From positions 62,001 to 126,000 of the forward strand of contig JANWYG010000017.1 in the NCBI GenBank assembly GCA_025057015.1: 64,000 bases of DNA. The letters run 5' to 3'. Within the stretch, counting starts at the first letter, position 1, and every line of letters begins with the position of its first letter. The notes below the pieces were generated by a model. The model saw only the letters and a list, made by a program, of their open reading frames with translations. It was not told the DNA's origin and did not search any database. The position numbers were made by a program, and so were the translations under genes. The DNA comes from Blastocatellia bacterium (GTDB taxonomy: Bacteria; Acidobacteriota; Blastocatellia; Chloracidobacteriales; JADJPF01). Shown one piece after another: positions 17,183 to 25,974 of the stretch.

Positions 17183-20100
17183 ATGAAGATTCTAATCGTA
17201 GATCCCGATTCTACGGTACAAGACCTAGTCATTAATGCTATATCCAGTGAGTTCCGCGAGTTAACTATCGAGCAGGTAAGACGCCGGGTCGAGTTTGAAG
17301 CCACGCTAGGAAGTTGGACCTACAACTTAGTTCTCACTGAGCTAAATCTAGGCTGGGCCGAAGGTATATACGTCCTAAAAGCTTTGCGCGAGAGGATGCT
17401 GCAGACGCCGGTCATCCTATTCTCTAGAGCAGAAAACGAAGACCGAGTAATAAAACAAGCGAGCTATGGTTTTAGCGACTATGTGCTGAAAGAGAGAATA
17501 CGCAGGTTACCTTTCGCAATCAAAAAGGCACTCGAGCATGCCGATCTAGAAAAGAGTCTAGCAAACACGCTAGAAGCACTAGCTAACCTCTCTCCAAGTA
17601 CCTCTGACAGGATCTGGCGTGAACGAGCGGAGGCTGCGCTACGTCAAAGTGAGCACCGCTTTGCTAGCTTCTTTCGTGCCAACCCCATACCTAGTATCAT
17701 CGCTACGTTTCCAGATGGGGTGCTCCAAGACATAAATGAAGCAGGACAGTCAGTACTAGGGATTGATAGAGCGTCAGTACTTGAAGGGAAGTTAACAGAC
17801 ACAAACTTTTGGCCAACACCAGAAGATAGAAAACTGCTCGTAGAAGAGTTGTGCAAAGGCAATACGCCGTTTCACCTAGAAACATTCCTAAAATGTAGCG
17901 ACGGCCGGCAGCTTCAAGTCATAGTTTCTGCTGAGCTAGTAGTAGAAGACGACGCAAAGCCATATATGTTGTTCATGTTTCAGGATGTAACCGAACGACG
18001 CCGCATGGAGCAGTCATTAAATTTCAGAGCTCAGTTTGAAACGCTTGTGGCAGAAATTTCTACACGATTTATAAACGTACCTACAAAAGCAATAGACGCT
18101 GAAATAACCAAAGCTATAGAGGAGATAGGTGGCTTCTGGGGAGTAGACGCTGCCGTATTAGCAACTTTCAGCGAAGACTTGACAAAGTCTTATCCCAGGT
18201 ATTACTGGAGTTCTGAAGAACACAGCCGAAAAGTCACTATCCCCACAACCATAGAGACCGCAGATTTTCCGCTCCTTATGTCTAAACTACATGACGCGAT
18301 GCCTATCAACATCCCCGATCTTAAATCTTTTGCCCAGGCAGCACCAGATGAGGCAGTACATCTACAAAAGCTAGGCATAAAGTCTGCAATCATCGTACCG
18401 ATAGTCTATAGCAAGATGCTCCTAGGAGTTCTGTGTCTAGCCTCGTTACAAAAGGAGCGTTTCTGGGGTGAGGAAAGCACATCACTTCTAAAGACAGCCG
18501 CCGACATAATAGCTAACGCTTTGACACGGAAACACACAGAAGAGCGCCTAGCTGAGAGCAGAAGAAATTACAAGATGGCCGTAGAAGCCGGCAAAGTCGC
18601 CGTGTGGGAATGGATGATGAAAGACGGGCTAATCAAAGTAGACCCGTTCTTGAAGAAGACCTTGGGCTACGGCGAAGATGAACTTGGCGAGAGCATCGAG
18701 TCTTGGCTTCAACTGTTATCGAGCAGCGACGTTAACTTGGCTAAGATACTGATAGCCGAAATACTACAAGGTAGCCGTAACAGCATCGACATCGAAGTAC
18801 GACTTTGTGATCGTGCCGGACAGCCCCGATGGTTCCTAGTAAACGGCTCTGTCGTAAGCAATGACAAGATGCTGGGAACGCTTACCGAAATTACAGATCG
18901 CAAACGGGCAAAGCTTGAGCTTGACAAGTTTTTCAATTCTGCCTTTGATATGCTTTGCGTAGCCGACACGCGGGGATATTTTTTGCGAGTCAATCCCGCC
19001 TGGGAACGAGCTCTAGGTTATTCCGCCGAAGAGCTTACTTCATGCCCATACCTCGAGTTCGTTCACCCTGATGACGTCGAAAAGACAAAATACGAAGCCG
19101 AAAAACTCGCAAACGGGCAAGTTTCAATGTTTTTTGAAAATAGGTATCGCACAAAAGACGGACGCTACAAGTGGCTATTGTGGAACGCTACGCCAGCTCA
19201 GGATGGGTTAATTTATGCCGTAGCCCACGACATAACGCAACGCAAGAAGGCCGAAGCTGCATTACGTGAAAGGGAAGAGCAGCTTAGGCAGATGCAGAAA
19301 ATAGATGCCATAGGTCAGCTTGCAGGAGGCGTTGCTCATGATTTCAACAACATTATGACTGTAATAAAAGGCTACTGCGAGCTTGCAAGTGATAGCATTC
19401 AAGACGGGCGAAGCATGTCACTACTGCCAAGTTATATTGCTGAGATCGACCGTGCTACAGATCGCGCAGCATCCCTCACAAGGCAGTTGCTTGCATTTAG
19501 TCGCCGACAACATTCACAACCTGTAGTGCTCAGCCTCAACAGTGTAGTCGAGGACATGAAGAAGATGCTCTGCAGGCTGCTGCGGGAAGATATTGAACTA
19601 AAAATACAACTTGACCCAGAGCTTGGCAACGTACGTATCGACAAAGGACATATCGAGCAGGTAGTACTTAACTTAGCAATAAATGCTAGAGACGCAATGC
19701 CTTATGGAGGCACGCTGCGGATTTGCACTTCTAACATCGAACTAGACAGGTCGGATTTTACTCGATATGTAGTGCTTTCAGTCTCTGACACTGGAATAGG
19801 TATGGATGAAGAAACGCTCAAACGGATTTTCGAACCTTTCTTCACCACCAAAGAAACAGGCAAGGGAACAGGTTTGGGACTGGCTACAGTGCACAGCATA
19901 GTAACGCAAAGTAACGGGTTTATAGAAGTAGACAGTAAACCAAGTCAAGGATCTACGTTCAAGATCTACCTGCCAAGAATCGACGAAACGCAAGAAGTGA
20001 TTCAGCCAGATTTTTACAGCAGCAAATTAGCAGTTTCCAACACGGCAGTCCTAGTAGTAGATGATGACCTATCAGTACGTACTGTCATACGTATATGCCT

Positions 20101-20392
20101 CGAAGCGCGTGGTTTTAAAGTCTGGGACGCCGAAGATGGTGAATGTGCTCTAAGGCTCTGTGATGGAAGTGACAAGCTAGACTTATTGATAACTGACCTC
20201 GTGATGCCGAAAATAAACGGCGTAGAGTTAGCAGAGCGACTGAAGAAGCTATATCCCACACTACGTCTTATCTACATCTCTGGTTACAGCGACGAGGCTA
20301 CCAAGATACTACCCCACCCTGACATGCAAGTGCTAGAAAAACCCTTCTCTGTAGATCAACTTTTCGAAAAGATCACCAAAGTCTTTAGCTAG
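17183..20392 (+). CDS. Hybrid sensor histidine kinase: REC(E53)-PAS-GAF-PAS-PAS-HisKA-HATPase-REC
   Basis: The 1069-residue cytoplasmic protein has no membrane segment. Domains in order: a receiver-like domain (1-120) whose phospho-acceptor position is Glu53 instead of Asp, a PAS (~150-270), a GAF (~285-450), two PAS (~455-575 and 578-700), a HisKA H-box with His719 (AGGVAHDFNN), an HATPase with N-box NLAINARDAMP and G-box GTGLGL, and a C-terminal receiver with Asp1005 (LLITDLVMP). Phosphate can thus pass from His719 to Asp1005. The soluble sensors suggest an internal signal. No response regulator is adjacent. Its stop abuts the fabI stop on the other strand. Confidence 0.93.
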   Translation: MKILIVDPDSTVQDLVINAISSEFRELTIEQVRRRVEFEATLGSWTYNLVLTELNLGWAEGIYVLKALRERMLQTPVILFSRAENEDRVIKQASYGFSDYVLKERIRRLPFAIKKALEHADLEKSLANTLEALANLSPSTSDRIWRERAEAALRQSEHRFASFFRANPIPSIIATFPDGVLQDINEAGQSVLGIDRASVLEGKLTDTNFWPTPEDRKLLVEELCKGNTPFHLETFLKCSDGRQLQVIVSAELVVEDDAKPYMLFMFQDVTERRRMEQSLNFRAQFETLVAEISTRFINVPTKAIDAEITKAIEEIGGFWGVDAAVLATFSEDLTKSYPRYYWSSEEHSRKVTIPTTIETADFPLLMSKLHDAMPINIPDLKSFAQAAPDEAVHLQKLGIKSAIIVPIVYSKMLLGVLCLASLQKERFWGEESTSLLKTAADIIANALTRKHTEERLAESRRNYKMAVEAGKVAVWEWMMKDGLIKVDPFLKKTLGYGEDELGESIESWLQLLSSSDVNLAKILIAEILQGSRNSIDIEVRLCDRAGQPRWFLVNGSVVSNDKMLGTLTEITDRKRAKLELDKFFNSAFDMLCVADTRGYFLRVNPAWERALGYSAEELTSCPYLEFVHPDDVEKTKYEAEKLANGQVSMFFENRYRTKDGRYKWLLWNATPAQDGLIYAVAHDITQRKKAEAALREREEQLRQMQKIDAIGQLAGGVAHDFNNIMTVIKGYCELASDSIQDGRSMSLLPSYIAEIDRATDRAASLTRQLLAFSRRQHSQPVVLSLNSVVEDMKKMLCRLLREDIELKIQLDPELGNVRIDKGHIEQVVLNLAINARDAMPYGGTLRICTSNIELDRSDFTRYVVLSVSDTGIGMDEETLKRIFEPFFTTKETGKGTGLGLATVHSIVTQSNGFIEVDSKPSQGSTFKIYLPRIDETQEVIQPDFYSSKLAVSNTAVLVVDDDLSVRTVIRICLEARGFKVWDAEDGECALRLCDGSDKLDLLITDLVMPKINGVELAERLKKLYPTLRLIYISGYSDEATKILPHPDMQVLEKPFSVDQLFEKITKVFS

Positions 20393-21160
20393 TTACATTC
20401 CGACGATAGAGTATCCTCCATCTACATATATAGTTTGACCCGTAATGCCTCTCGAAAGACTAGAAAGTAGAAAGAGGGCTGCATCGGCAATTTCAGAAAG
20501 CTCGGTGTTTTTTCTAAGCGGAGCTTTGTTTCTATGGTGTTCAAGCATGCGGGAAAATCCTGAGATACCAGAGGCAGCTAGCGTCTTGACGGGGCCTGCT
20601 GAAAGAGCATTTACGCGAATCCCATACTGACCAAGGTCGTTAGCTAGATACCGGACGCTAGCTTCGAGAGCTGCTTTTGCTACACCCATAACGTTGTAAT
20701 TAGGGATGACGCGCTCGGCACCAAGATAGGAAAGAGTCAGTATTGCTCCACCATCAGTCATCAGCGGCTGTGCAGCTCGTGCCAGAGCTGTCAGAGAGTA
20801 GGCACTAACATCCAACGCTATGCGATAACCCTCGCGGGAAGTATTGATATAGTTACCTTCGAGTTCCTGTCTTGGGGCGAAAGCTACCGAATGCACGAGA
20901 AAATCCAATCTACCGAATTTATCTCGTATCTGCTCGAACACCGCACTTATTTGCTCATCGTCATTTACGTCGAGTTGCAGCAGCACTGGCTGAGGGTCTA
21001 GTGTCTTTGCCAGCTCTATAACTTTTTCTCCAAGGCGCTCGTTCTGATAGCTTAGCACAAGTGTCGCACCCTGTTCTGCTACACGCTGAGCTATTGCCCA
21101 AGCAATCGAGCGTTTGTTAGCTACACCTATGACCAGCCCGACTTTAGCTTGCATCAGCAT
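20393..21160 (-). CDS. fabI: Enoyl-[acyl-carrier-protein] reductase (NADH)
   Basis: FabI reduces enoyl-ACP in the last step of each fatty-acid elongation round. The ATG at 21160 follows GGAG at good spacing; extending to 21244 adds only unrelated residues. Family marks are GLVIGVANKRSIAWAIA for nucleotide binding, VHSVAFAPR, and the catalytic Tyr/Lys pair in NYNVMGVAKAALEAS. The C-terminus (GITGQTIYVDGGYSIVGM) is standard. The length is 255 residues. It is a single gene, converging directly on the hybrid kinase gene. Confidence 0.95.
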   Translation of the reverse strand: MLMQAKVGLVIGVANKRSIAWAIAQRVAEQGATLVLSYQNERLGEKVIELAKTLDPQPVLLQLDVNDDEQISAVFEQIRDKFGRLDFLVHSVAFAPRQELEGNYINTSREGYRIALDVSAYSLTALARAAQPLMTDGGAILTLSYLGAERVIPNYNVMGVAKAALEASVRYLANDLGQYGIRVNALSAGPVKTLAASGISGFSRMLEHHRNKAPLRKNTELSEIADAALFLLSSLSRGITGQTIYVDGGYSIVGM

Positions 21161-21250
21161 ATTCTTTCTCCAAAAAATTAGATAACAAGGGAAGTCGAGT
21201 GTAGCACAAACTAGGCAGGCCGCAAACTGACTTTGGAGTTTCAAGTTGGT

Positions 21251-21286
21251 TATAAAAGAAAAGCCCTCGACCTAAGGCCGAGGGCT
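21251..21286 (-). terminator. Terminator at the 3' end of the type III secretion cluster
   Basis: Arms at 21262-21269 (agccctcg) and 21279-21286 (cgagggct) form a perfect 8-bp hairpin. Read on the minus strand it is followed by TTTTCTTTTATA. It lies 24 bases past the stop of the 21310 gene and isolates the cluster from fabI. Confidence 0.85.
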
Positions 21287-21309
21287 GTCTTTGCGGGAAA
21301 GACAGAAAA

Positions 21310-21909
21310 CTAGACTGCCAAGTTCTTGGCAACTGCACCCTGTGCATCAGAGGCGGACTTGGACAGATTGGTTACAGTCTCATTTACACGATTGAGTGTT
21401 TGCTGCATCTGCTGCAAGTTAAACATCAACTCTTGCAGTTTTTGGGTATCCTTGACGCTGGGGCCTTTGTCAGAATTTGAGGCTTCCTGCGAAATCTTGT
21501 CGGCAACTTCAGCTGCCTTGTCCATTGTCTTCTGCATAGCTTCAGATAGCTTGGTTCCAACTATTGCTAGCAGTTGACCTAGTGATCTAACACCACCTTT
21601 TGCACCTGCTGCAGCAGCAGCCTTCTTGTCTTCACCATCAGCGCCTTTCTCCAACGCATTCCTTGCCATATCCATCAACATCTTGTTGATCGGATTCTCC
21701 TTGGCGATGTTACCTGTCAGCTTGCCAACGCCTTCAAACAGCTCACCAAGGTTCTTGAGAGCTCCTGCTACATTGCCAGTAGCAATATCTAGTGCCAGAC
21801 CTACAGCGTCACCTAGCACGCTGCCTATCGGGGTTTTGTTGATGATCGGATTCTTATCGATTATGTCATTGACGAAATTGCTAATTGCTCCACCTATCGG
21901 ACCTAACAT
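21310..21909 (-). CDS. Putative type III secreted substrate (translocator/filament-like), 199 aa
   Basis: I do not recognise a family. The product has no Sec signal. An N-terminal amphipathic stretch with a moderately hydrophobic segment (SVLGDAVGLALDIATGNVAGAL, split about residues 29-50) is followed by an Ala/Gly/Lys-rich linker (~92-108). The C-terminal half is a long helix with coiled-coil character (QELMFNLQQMQQTLNRVNET near residues 160-180). Size, helicity and position next to a TPR chaperone fit a translocator, filament or other exported structural protein. It has a good Shine-Dalgarno (GGAG), its own 88-base leader with a sigma-28-like promoter candidate, and a terminator behind it, so it may be expressed more strongly than the rest. 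The function is inference. Confidence 0.6.
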   Translation of the reverse strand: MLGPIGGAISNFVNDIIDKNPIINKTPIGSVLGDAVGLALDIATGNVAGALKNLGELFEGVGKLTGNIAKENPINKMLMDMARNALEKGADGEDKKAAAAAGAKGGVRSLGQLLAIVGTKLSEAMQKTMDKAAEVADKISQEASNSDKGPSVKDTQKLQELMFNLQQMQQTLNRVNETVTNLSKSASDAQGAVAKNLAV

Positions 21910-21970
21910 TTTTATCTCCTTTCAGATGCCGTTTATTTGGTTTTGTAATGTTATCTTGAATCTACTCAGA

Positions 21971-21997
21971 TTATCGAAATGTAAGCTCAAAAGTTGC
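21971..21997 (-). promoter_or_regulatory. Candidate sigma-28-type promoter of the putative substrate gene
   Basis: On the minus strand GCAACTTT (21990-21997), 11 bases, then TTCGATAA (21971-21978). Against the FliA consensus TAAAGTTT-N11-GCCGATAA this matches 5/8 and 6/8 with exact spacing. A sigma-28-type factor is encoded in the same cluster. The match is modest and could be chance. Confidence 0.35.
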
Positions 21998-22492
21998 TCA
22001 GATCACGGAAAAATTTTTGAAGCTTTTTTCGGCTAAGTCATTAGCTTGTAGCCTTTTCGCAGTAATAAGTAGCCCTTGAGCACGCCTTATGGCCTCATTT
22101 CTAGCGCCGGTACTAAGCCCAAGTTTTATGGCCATCTCCAAGTCCACTTGGGCCTGCTTATAATTTTGCTGTTTCATAAACAGCTCAGCACGGTTAATAT
22201 AGGCCGAGATATCCCTACTGTCGAGCTGTAAGGCCATGTTTAGGTGATACAGGGCCTTTTCATCCTCATCCAGCCTAAGATAGGCTGCTCCTAGAGCAGA
22301 GTGACAATATGCATTTTTAGGATCGAGAGAAAGCAGTCCTTCAAAAACTATTGCAGCTTCCTCCGAGCGACCCTGCTCGTGCAAAGTAAATCCCAGAATC
22401 ATCATCATCTGTATCTCATTAGGAGACCAACCTTTGACGCGCGCAAGGGGAAGTCGGCCTTCTATCCAAGACTTGATAAGGGCATCGTTCAT
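21998..22492 (-). CDS. TPR protein resembling class II type III secretion chaperones (SycD/LcrH-like)
   Basis: The 164-residue protein has about three TPR units: ILGFTLHEQGRSEEAAIVFEG, SALGAAYLRLDEDEKALYHL and AYINRAELFMKQQNYKQAQV (each shown in part). Length, repeat number and a position between export genes and a hydrophobic secreted candidate match SycD/LcrH-type chaperones, which hold translocators before export. The start at 22492 is one base past the previous stop, so translation is coupled. A general TPR adaptor role cannot be excluded. Confidence 0.7.
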   Translation of the reverse strand: MNDALIKSWIEGRLPLARVKGWSPNEIQMMMILGFTLHEQGRSEEAAIVFEGLLSLDPKNAYCHSALGAAYLRLDEDEKALYHLNMALQLDSRDISAYINRAELFMKQQNYKQAQVDLEMAIKLGLSTGARNEAIRRAQGLLITAKRLQANDLAEKSFKNFSVI

Positions 22493-22493
22493 A

Positions 22494-22994
22494 TTACCCC
22501 TTCGTACGTGAGCCTACTCTGGCAAGGATGCCATCTTGAATCTGTATTAGATAGTCGACCAAGTTGAGCATCCTAGCTTCTTTTTCGAGCTGCTCTTTTA
22601 GATGCTCCGGTACCTGAGCCAGACTTTGACCCAGCTTCTGCATCAGTTGCCCGGTCTTCTGCTTCTGAGTACGGGTAAGTTTCTCAAAGTTCATCTTACG
22701 CTGAGTTTGGTTACCGAAGGCATAAAGTATGTAGTGTATAGACGGCGGTTCGAGTTCTGCATGTGTCGGTGGAAGCTGGTCCAACCGCATAGCCTCTTTG
22801 AAGCTAAGGGCTTCTGGGCTATATTCAGGCAGTAGCCCTTCTACAGTGGTACGTCCCCGTAGCTCGACCTGTTGCAAGTCACTATATAAAACTACTTGTT
22901 CCTGACGATCTTGTTCTATCCTTTTATCTACGGCTCTGTCTATGTTCTGCAACAAATTTGCGTTATCCAGCCTGGTCTTTATGTCGTTTGCCAT
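22494..22994 (-). CDS. Unknown protein within the type III secretion cluster, 166 aa
   Basis: I do not recognise this protein. It is charged, has no signal peptide or membrane segment, and is mainly helical at both ends. The N-terminus (residues 1-45) is rich in Asp, Arg and Gln and could be a coiled coil. The middle contains a Pro-rich stretch (DQLPPTHAELEPPSIHY). A good Shine-Dalgarno (GAGGTG) precedes the ATG. It lies 9 bases after sctU and immediately before the TPR chaperone gene, so it likely serves the export system, perhaps as a second chaperone, gatekeeper or substrate. Confidence 0.6.
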   Translation of the reverse strand: MANDIKTRLDNANLLQNIDRAVDKRIEQDRQEQVVLYSDLQQVELRGRTTVEGLLPEYSPEALSFKEAMRLDQLPPTHAELEPPSIHYILYAFGNQTQRKMNFEKLTRTQKQKTGQLMQKLGQSLAQVPEHLKEQLEKEARMLNLVDYLIQIQDGILARVGSRTKG

Positions 22995-23003
22995 TTTTCA
23001 CCT

Positions 23004-24077
23004 CTATTCACTTTGTTGTCTGTGCAAGCGATAGACCCAGTTGAGCACTTCCGCCACAGCTTCATATAGCTCTTCTGGAATCTCTTCTCCTTCCTCAAGC
23101 TTGTTTAAAGCATGCGCAAGCGGCACATTACGCATTATAGGTATGTTGTTTTCACGGGCGATCTCCAAGATCTTTTCTGCCATTAACATTTGGCCTTTGG
23201 CCACTATCTGAGGAGCCGCCATTTCATCCTTGTTGTATCTAATAGCTACTGCTATATGTGTCGGGTTCACGATGACTACATCCGCCTTTTTTACATCTTG
23301 GACCGCGCTGTGTTGTAACAGTTCGCGGTGCAGGCGCTTGCGAGCCGCCTTGTGATGCGGATCGCCTTCATCCTGCTTGTATTCCTGTTTGACTTCATAC
23401 TTGCTCATCATCAGATCTTTGATCCACAGATGGCGCTGCAGACCAAAGTCTGCTACACCGATAGCAAGGAAGAAGCCGCCTACCTTAACAGCTATGTCAA
23501 AAAGTATCTCCCCCGTAAGCCCTGCCGAGTACCACAGTGACCTACGGGCAGCTAGCACTAAAAGACCCAGATAGTCTTCAAAGATAGCATAAAACAATGC
23601 AACAAGAATGACAATTTTAAATATTGTCTTAAGAAGCTCGATATAAGTTTTCTTTTGAAAAAATATTCCCTTGAAACCATTTACTGGGTTTAGCTTGTCA
23701 AACTTCGGCTTCAAAGTCTCCGTCGTAAAGAGCGCTCCTACCTGCATAAATTCTATTGCCAGAGCAAGCACAAACGCTGATGCAAGCACTGGTGCCAGAA
23801 CTTTGAACATAGTAAGCCCGCCTAAGGAAAATAGTTCCTTTGTAGTATGAAGGTCAAACTGCTCTATTTTGAACGCAAGCAGTATCGATTCCCTGACATA
23901 TTCCATAAGCACAGCAGCATTAAAATCATTTAGTACTGCAAGTAACATCACCACGGCCAAAAACAGGATAGCCCCAGTTAAATCCTTACTCTTAGCTACA
24001 TTGCCTTTCTTGCGGGCATCCTTAATACGCTTCGGTGTAGGCTTTTCTGTCTTTTCTCCACCTTGACCCTCGGCCAT
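23004..24077 (-). CDS. sctU: Type III secretion export-gate switch protein SctU (FlhB/YscU family)
   Basis: SctU controls substrate switching in the inner-membrane export gate. The first 35 residues are basic (EKTEKPTPKRIKDARKKG is the family start), four hydrophobic helices follow to ~residue 215, and the cytoplasmic tail carries the self-cleavage motif NPTH at residues 271-274. The 357-residue length is standard. SctR-S-T-U lie in the usual order upstream. Intact NPTH predicts autocleavage between Asn271 and Pro272. Confidence 0.96.
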   Translation of the reverse strand: MAEGQGGEKTEKPTPKRIKDARKKGNVAKSKDLTGAILFLAVVMLLAVLNDFNAAVLMEYVRESILLAFKIEQFDLHTTKELFSLGGLTMFKVLAPVLASAFVLALAIEFMQVGALFTTETLKPKFDKLNPVNGFKGIFFQKKTYIELLKTIFKIVILVALFYAIFEDYLGLLVLAARRSLWYSAGLTGEILFDIAVKVGGFFLAIGVADFGLQRHLWIKDLMMSKYEVKQEYKQDEGDPHHKAARKRLHRELLQHSAVQDVKKADVVIVNPTHIAVAIRYNKDEMAAPQIVAKGQMLMAEKILEIARENNIPIMRNVPLAHALNKLEEGEEIPEELYEAVAEVLNWVYRLHRQQSE

Positions 24078-24096
24078 ACCCTAACCCCTTAACGAA

Positions 24097-24969
24097 CTAC
24101 TGCCCAAATGGAGTAGCTTTTGCCACAAGCGTATAAAGTTCCTTAAGATAGACTATGAATCGTTCCTCCATTTGCTCGACTATAGCTGCCCAGAGCAAAA
24201 ACAGCATCCCCAAACCCACCATCATCTTAACGGGCAGTGACAGAAAGTAGACATTTACCTGTGGCGCTACTCGATTAAATATACCGAATATGACATCGCT
24301 AAGAAACAGACATACAAGCACAGGTCCTGCAAGCTGCAGCGAGACAAGCAGTACATCCGACGAGATACGTATAAGATCCTCTATTATAGGGCTAAGCTGG
24401 TTACCTATAGCCATAGCACTACCTATGCTGGGATAGGCATTTACGGGCAGCCTCTCGAAGCTATAAAACAGTCCTCTTATGTACATCAGGTGACAATCGA
24501 GCAAAAAGAAGAGCGTAATAGCAGCCTGCAGCTTAAGCTTGCCAAGCAGCGTCACTTGAGTACTGAACTCTACCGCAAACAGTTGAGCCATAGACGCACC
24601 ACGCATGTTATCTACCATCTGGCCCGCTGCTTGTATCCCATAAAACACAACCGAAGTTACATACCCTATAGTAAAGCCTATGATCGCCTCTTTTACTAGC
24701 AGCAGAAAGAATGGTAAGAAGCTTGTCGGGATCTGTGATATAGGCACAGCAGAGATCATTGCAGGGTAGAGAAGAAACGCAAGCGCAAAAGAAAGAGCTA
24801 TTTTCGTACGACCTAAGACAACTCCACCACCAAAAAAAGGCGTGTAGTTGATAGCCGGCACCAGCCTGGCCATAATAAGGCCCATCATCGCAATAAATGT
24901 CTGCGGATGCTCCTCTACACCAAACCCTTTGAGCAGTACATCAAGTAAGCGAAGTATGAAAGGTTCCAT
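24097..24969 (-). CDS. sctT: Type III secretion export-gate protein SctT (FliR/YscT family)
   Basis: The 290-residue polytopic membrane protein joins SctR and SctS to form the export gate. Family marks are an early MARLVPAINYTPFFGG segment, KEAIIGFTIGYVTSVVFYGIQ (split over ~residues 92-113), the QAAGQMVDNMRG motif, and a PQVNVYFLSLPVKMMVGLG segment near the end. It follows sctS after a single base. No unusual changes are seen. Confidence 0.95.
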   Translation of the reverse strand: MEPFILRLLDVLLKGFGVEEHPQTFIAMMGLIMARLVPAINYTPFFGGGVVLGRTKIALSFALAFLLYPAMISAVPISQIPTSFLPFFLLLVKEAIIGFTIGYVTSVVFYGIQAAGQMVDNMRGASMAQLFAVEFSTQVTLLGKLKLQAAITLFFLLDCHLMYIRGLFYSFERLPVNAYPSIGSAMAIGNQLSPIIEDLIRISSDVLLVSLQLAGPVLVCLFLSDVIFGIFNRVAPQVNVYFLSLPVKMMVGLGMLFLLWAAIVEQMEERFIVYLKELYTLVAKATPFGQ

Positions 24970-24970
24970 A

Positions 24971-25234
24971 TCAACGAATTTCGGCTATCATAGTGAAGAC
25001 GGCCGTAGCAAATCTGATCAGCGTTGCCAACATCCAGGTGCCAGCTACACCTATAGCTATAAAAGTAGCTAGAATCTTAGGTACAAATGTCAGAGTTTGC
25101 TCCTGTACCTGAGTCACAGCCTGAAAGAGGCTAATAATGAATCCCACAAGCAGAGCAGAGAGCATAGCAGGAGCTGAAAGCAGCAGCGTTATTAAGAGCG
25201 CTTGCTTTGTAAGTCCTATAACAAGTTGTTCCAT
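24971..25234 (-). CDS. sctS: Type III secretion export-gate protein SctS (FliQ/YscS family)
   Basis: At 87 residues with two membrane helices (about 15-40 and 55-80), it has the typical SctS hairpin. The FQAVTQVQEQTLTFVPKI loop is diagnostic of FliQ/SctS. A strong Shine-Dalgarno (GGAGG) sits in the 9-base gap after sctR. It forms the lower part of the SctRST gate. Confidence 0.96.
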   Translation of the reverse strand: MEQLVIGLTKQALLITLLLSAPAMLSALLVGFIISLFQAVTQVQEQTLTFVPKILATFIAIGVAGTWMLATLIRFATAVFTMIAEIR

Positions 25235-25243
25235 ATTTCCCTC

Positions 25244-25972
25244 CTAGATGTAGCTTAGGACTAACCCCTTGACAAGCAAATACCAGCCATCGACCAGCAC
25301 GAAGATAAGCAGCTTAAAAGGCAAGGAGATAGTGACCGGCGAAAGCATCGTCATACCCATCGAAGTCAAGATATTCGAGACGATCAAATCGATTATCAGG
25401 AAAGGAACAAAGATCAAAAAACCTATTTGAAACGCTTCTTTAAGCTCGCTTGTGACGAAAGCCGGAATGATTACTCGAAAGCTCCCGGGATGAATAAAAC
25501 TACTATCTCCCTTGGTCATTCTCTTTGCAAGCTCCAAAAAGAGCAACCTATCCCGGTCGTGGCACTGCTTTATCAGAAAGTTTCTAAGGGGTTCTTGACC
25601 TCGCTTGGCCGCCTCGTAGAGCACGCGAATATTTGTTTCTGATATGAGCGAATTAGTTTCTGGTACTTCACCTATGGAGGCATAGATCTCCTGTGCAACC
25701 GGCGTCATTATGAAGATCGAGAGGATAAATGCCAGGCCCGTAATAACCTGGTTTGGTGGCACTTGCTGTGTACCCAGGGCATTACGCAGTATCGAGAGCA
25801 CTGCCGAGATCTTAACAAATGAAGTCATAGTAATGAGGATAAACGGAGCAAGTGACAGTGCTCCTAAAACTACTAGCATTACTATCGGGCTAGATAGACC
25901 GCGCGGCTCTTGTTGGGTCTGTGCTGCAGCAAGTGCTGGCAGCAACAGAATCAAGCTTGAAGCAAGCCTCAT
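25244..25972 (-). CDS. sctR: Type III secretion export-gate protein SctR (FliP/YscR family)
   Basis: The 242-residue protein has a probable N-terminal cleavable signal (LASSLILLLPALAAAQ), as FliP proteins do and most SctR proteins do not. Then come LAPFILITMTSFVKISAVLS, RNALGTQQVPPNQVITGLA and a C-terminal FKLLIFVLVDGWYLLVKGL. These are standard FliP/SctR sections. It is the core subunit of the gate. A signal peptide plus an adjacent FliO-like gene makes this gate look more flagellar than that of pathogen injectisomes. Confidence 0.95.
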   Translation of the reverse strand: MRLASSLILLLPALAAAQTQQEPRGLSSPIVMLVVLGALSLAPFILITMTSFVKISAVLSILRNALGTQQVPPNQVITGLAFILSIFIMTPVAQEIYASIGEVPETNSLISETNIRVLYEAAKRGQEPLRNFLIKQCHDRDRLLFLELAKRMTKGDSSFIHPGSFRVIIPAFVTSELKEAFQIGFLIFVPFLIIDLIVSNILTSMGMTMLSPVTISLPFKLLIFVLVDGWYLLVKGLVLSYI

Positions 25973-25974
25973 AA

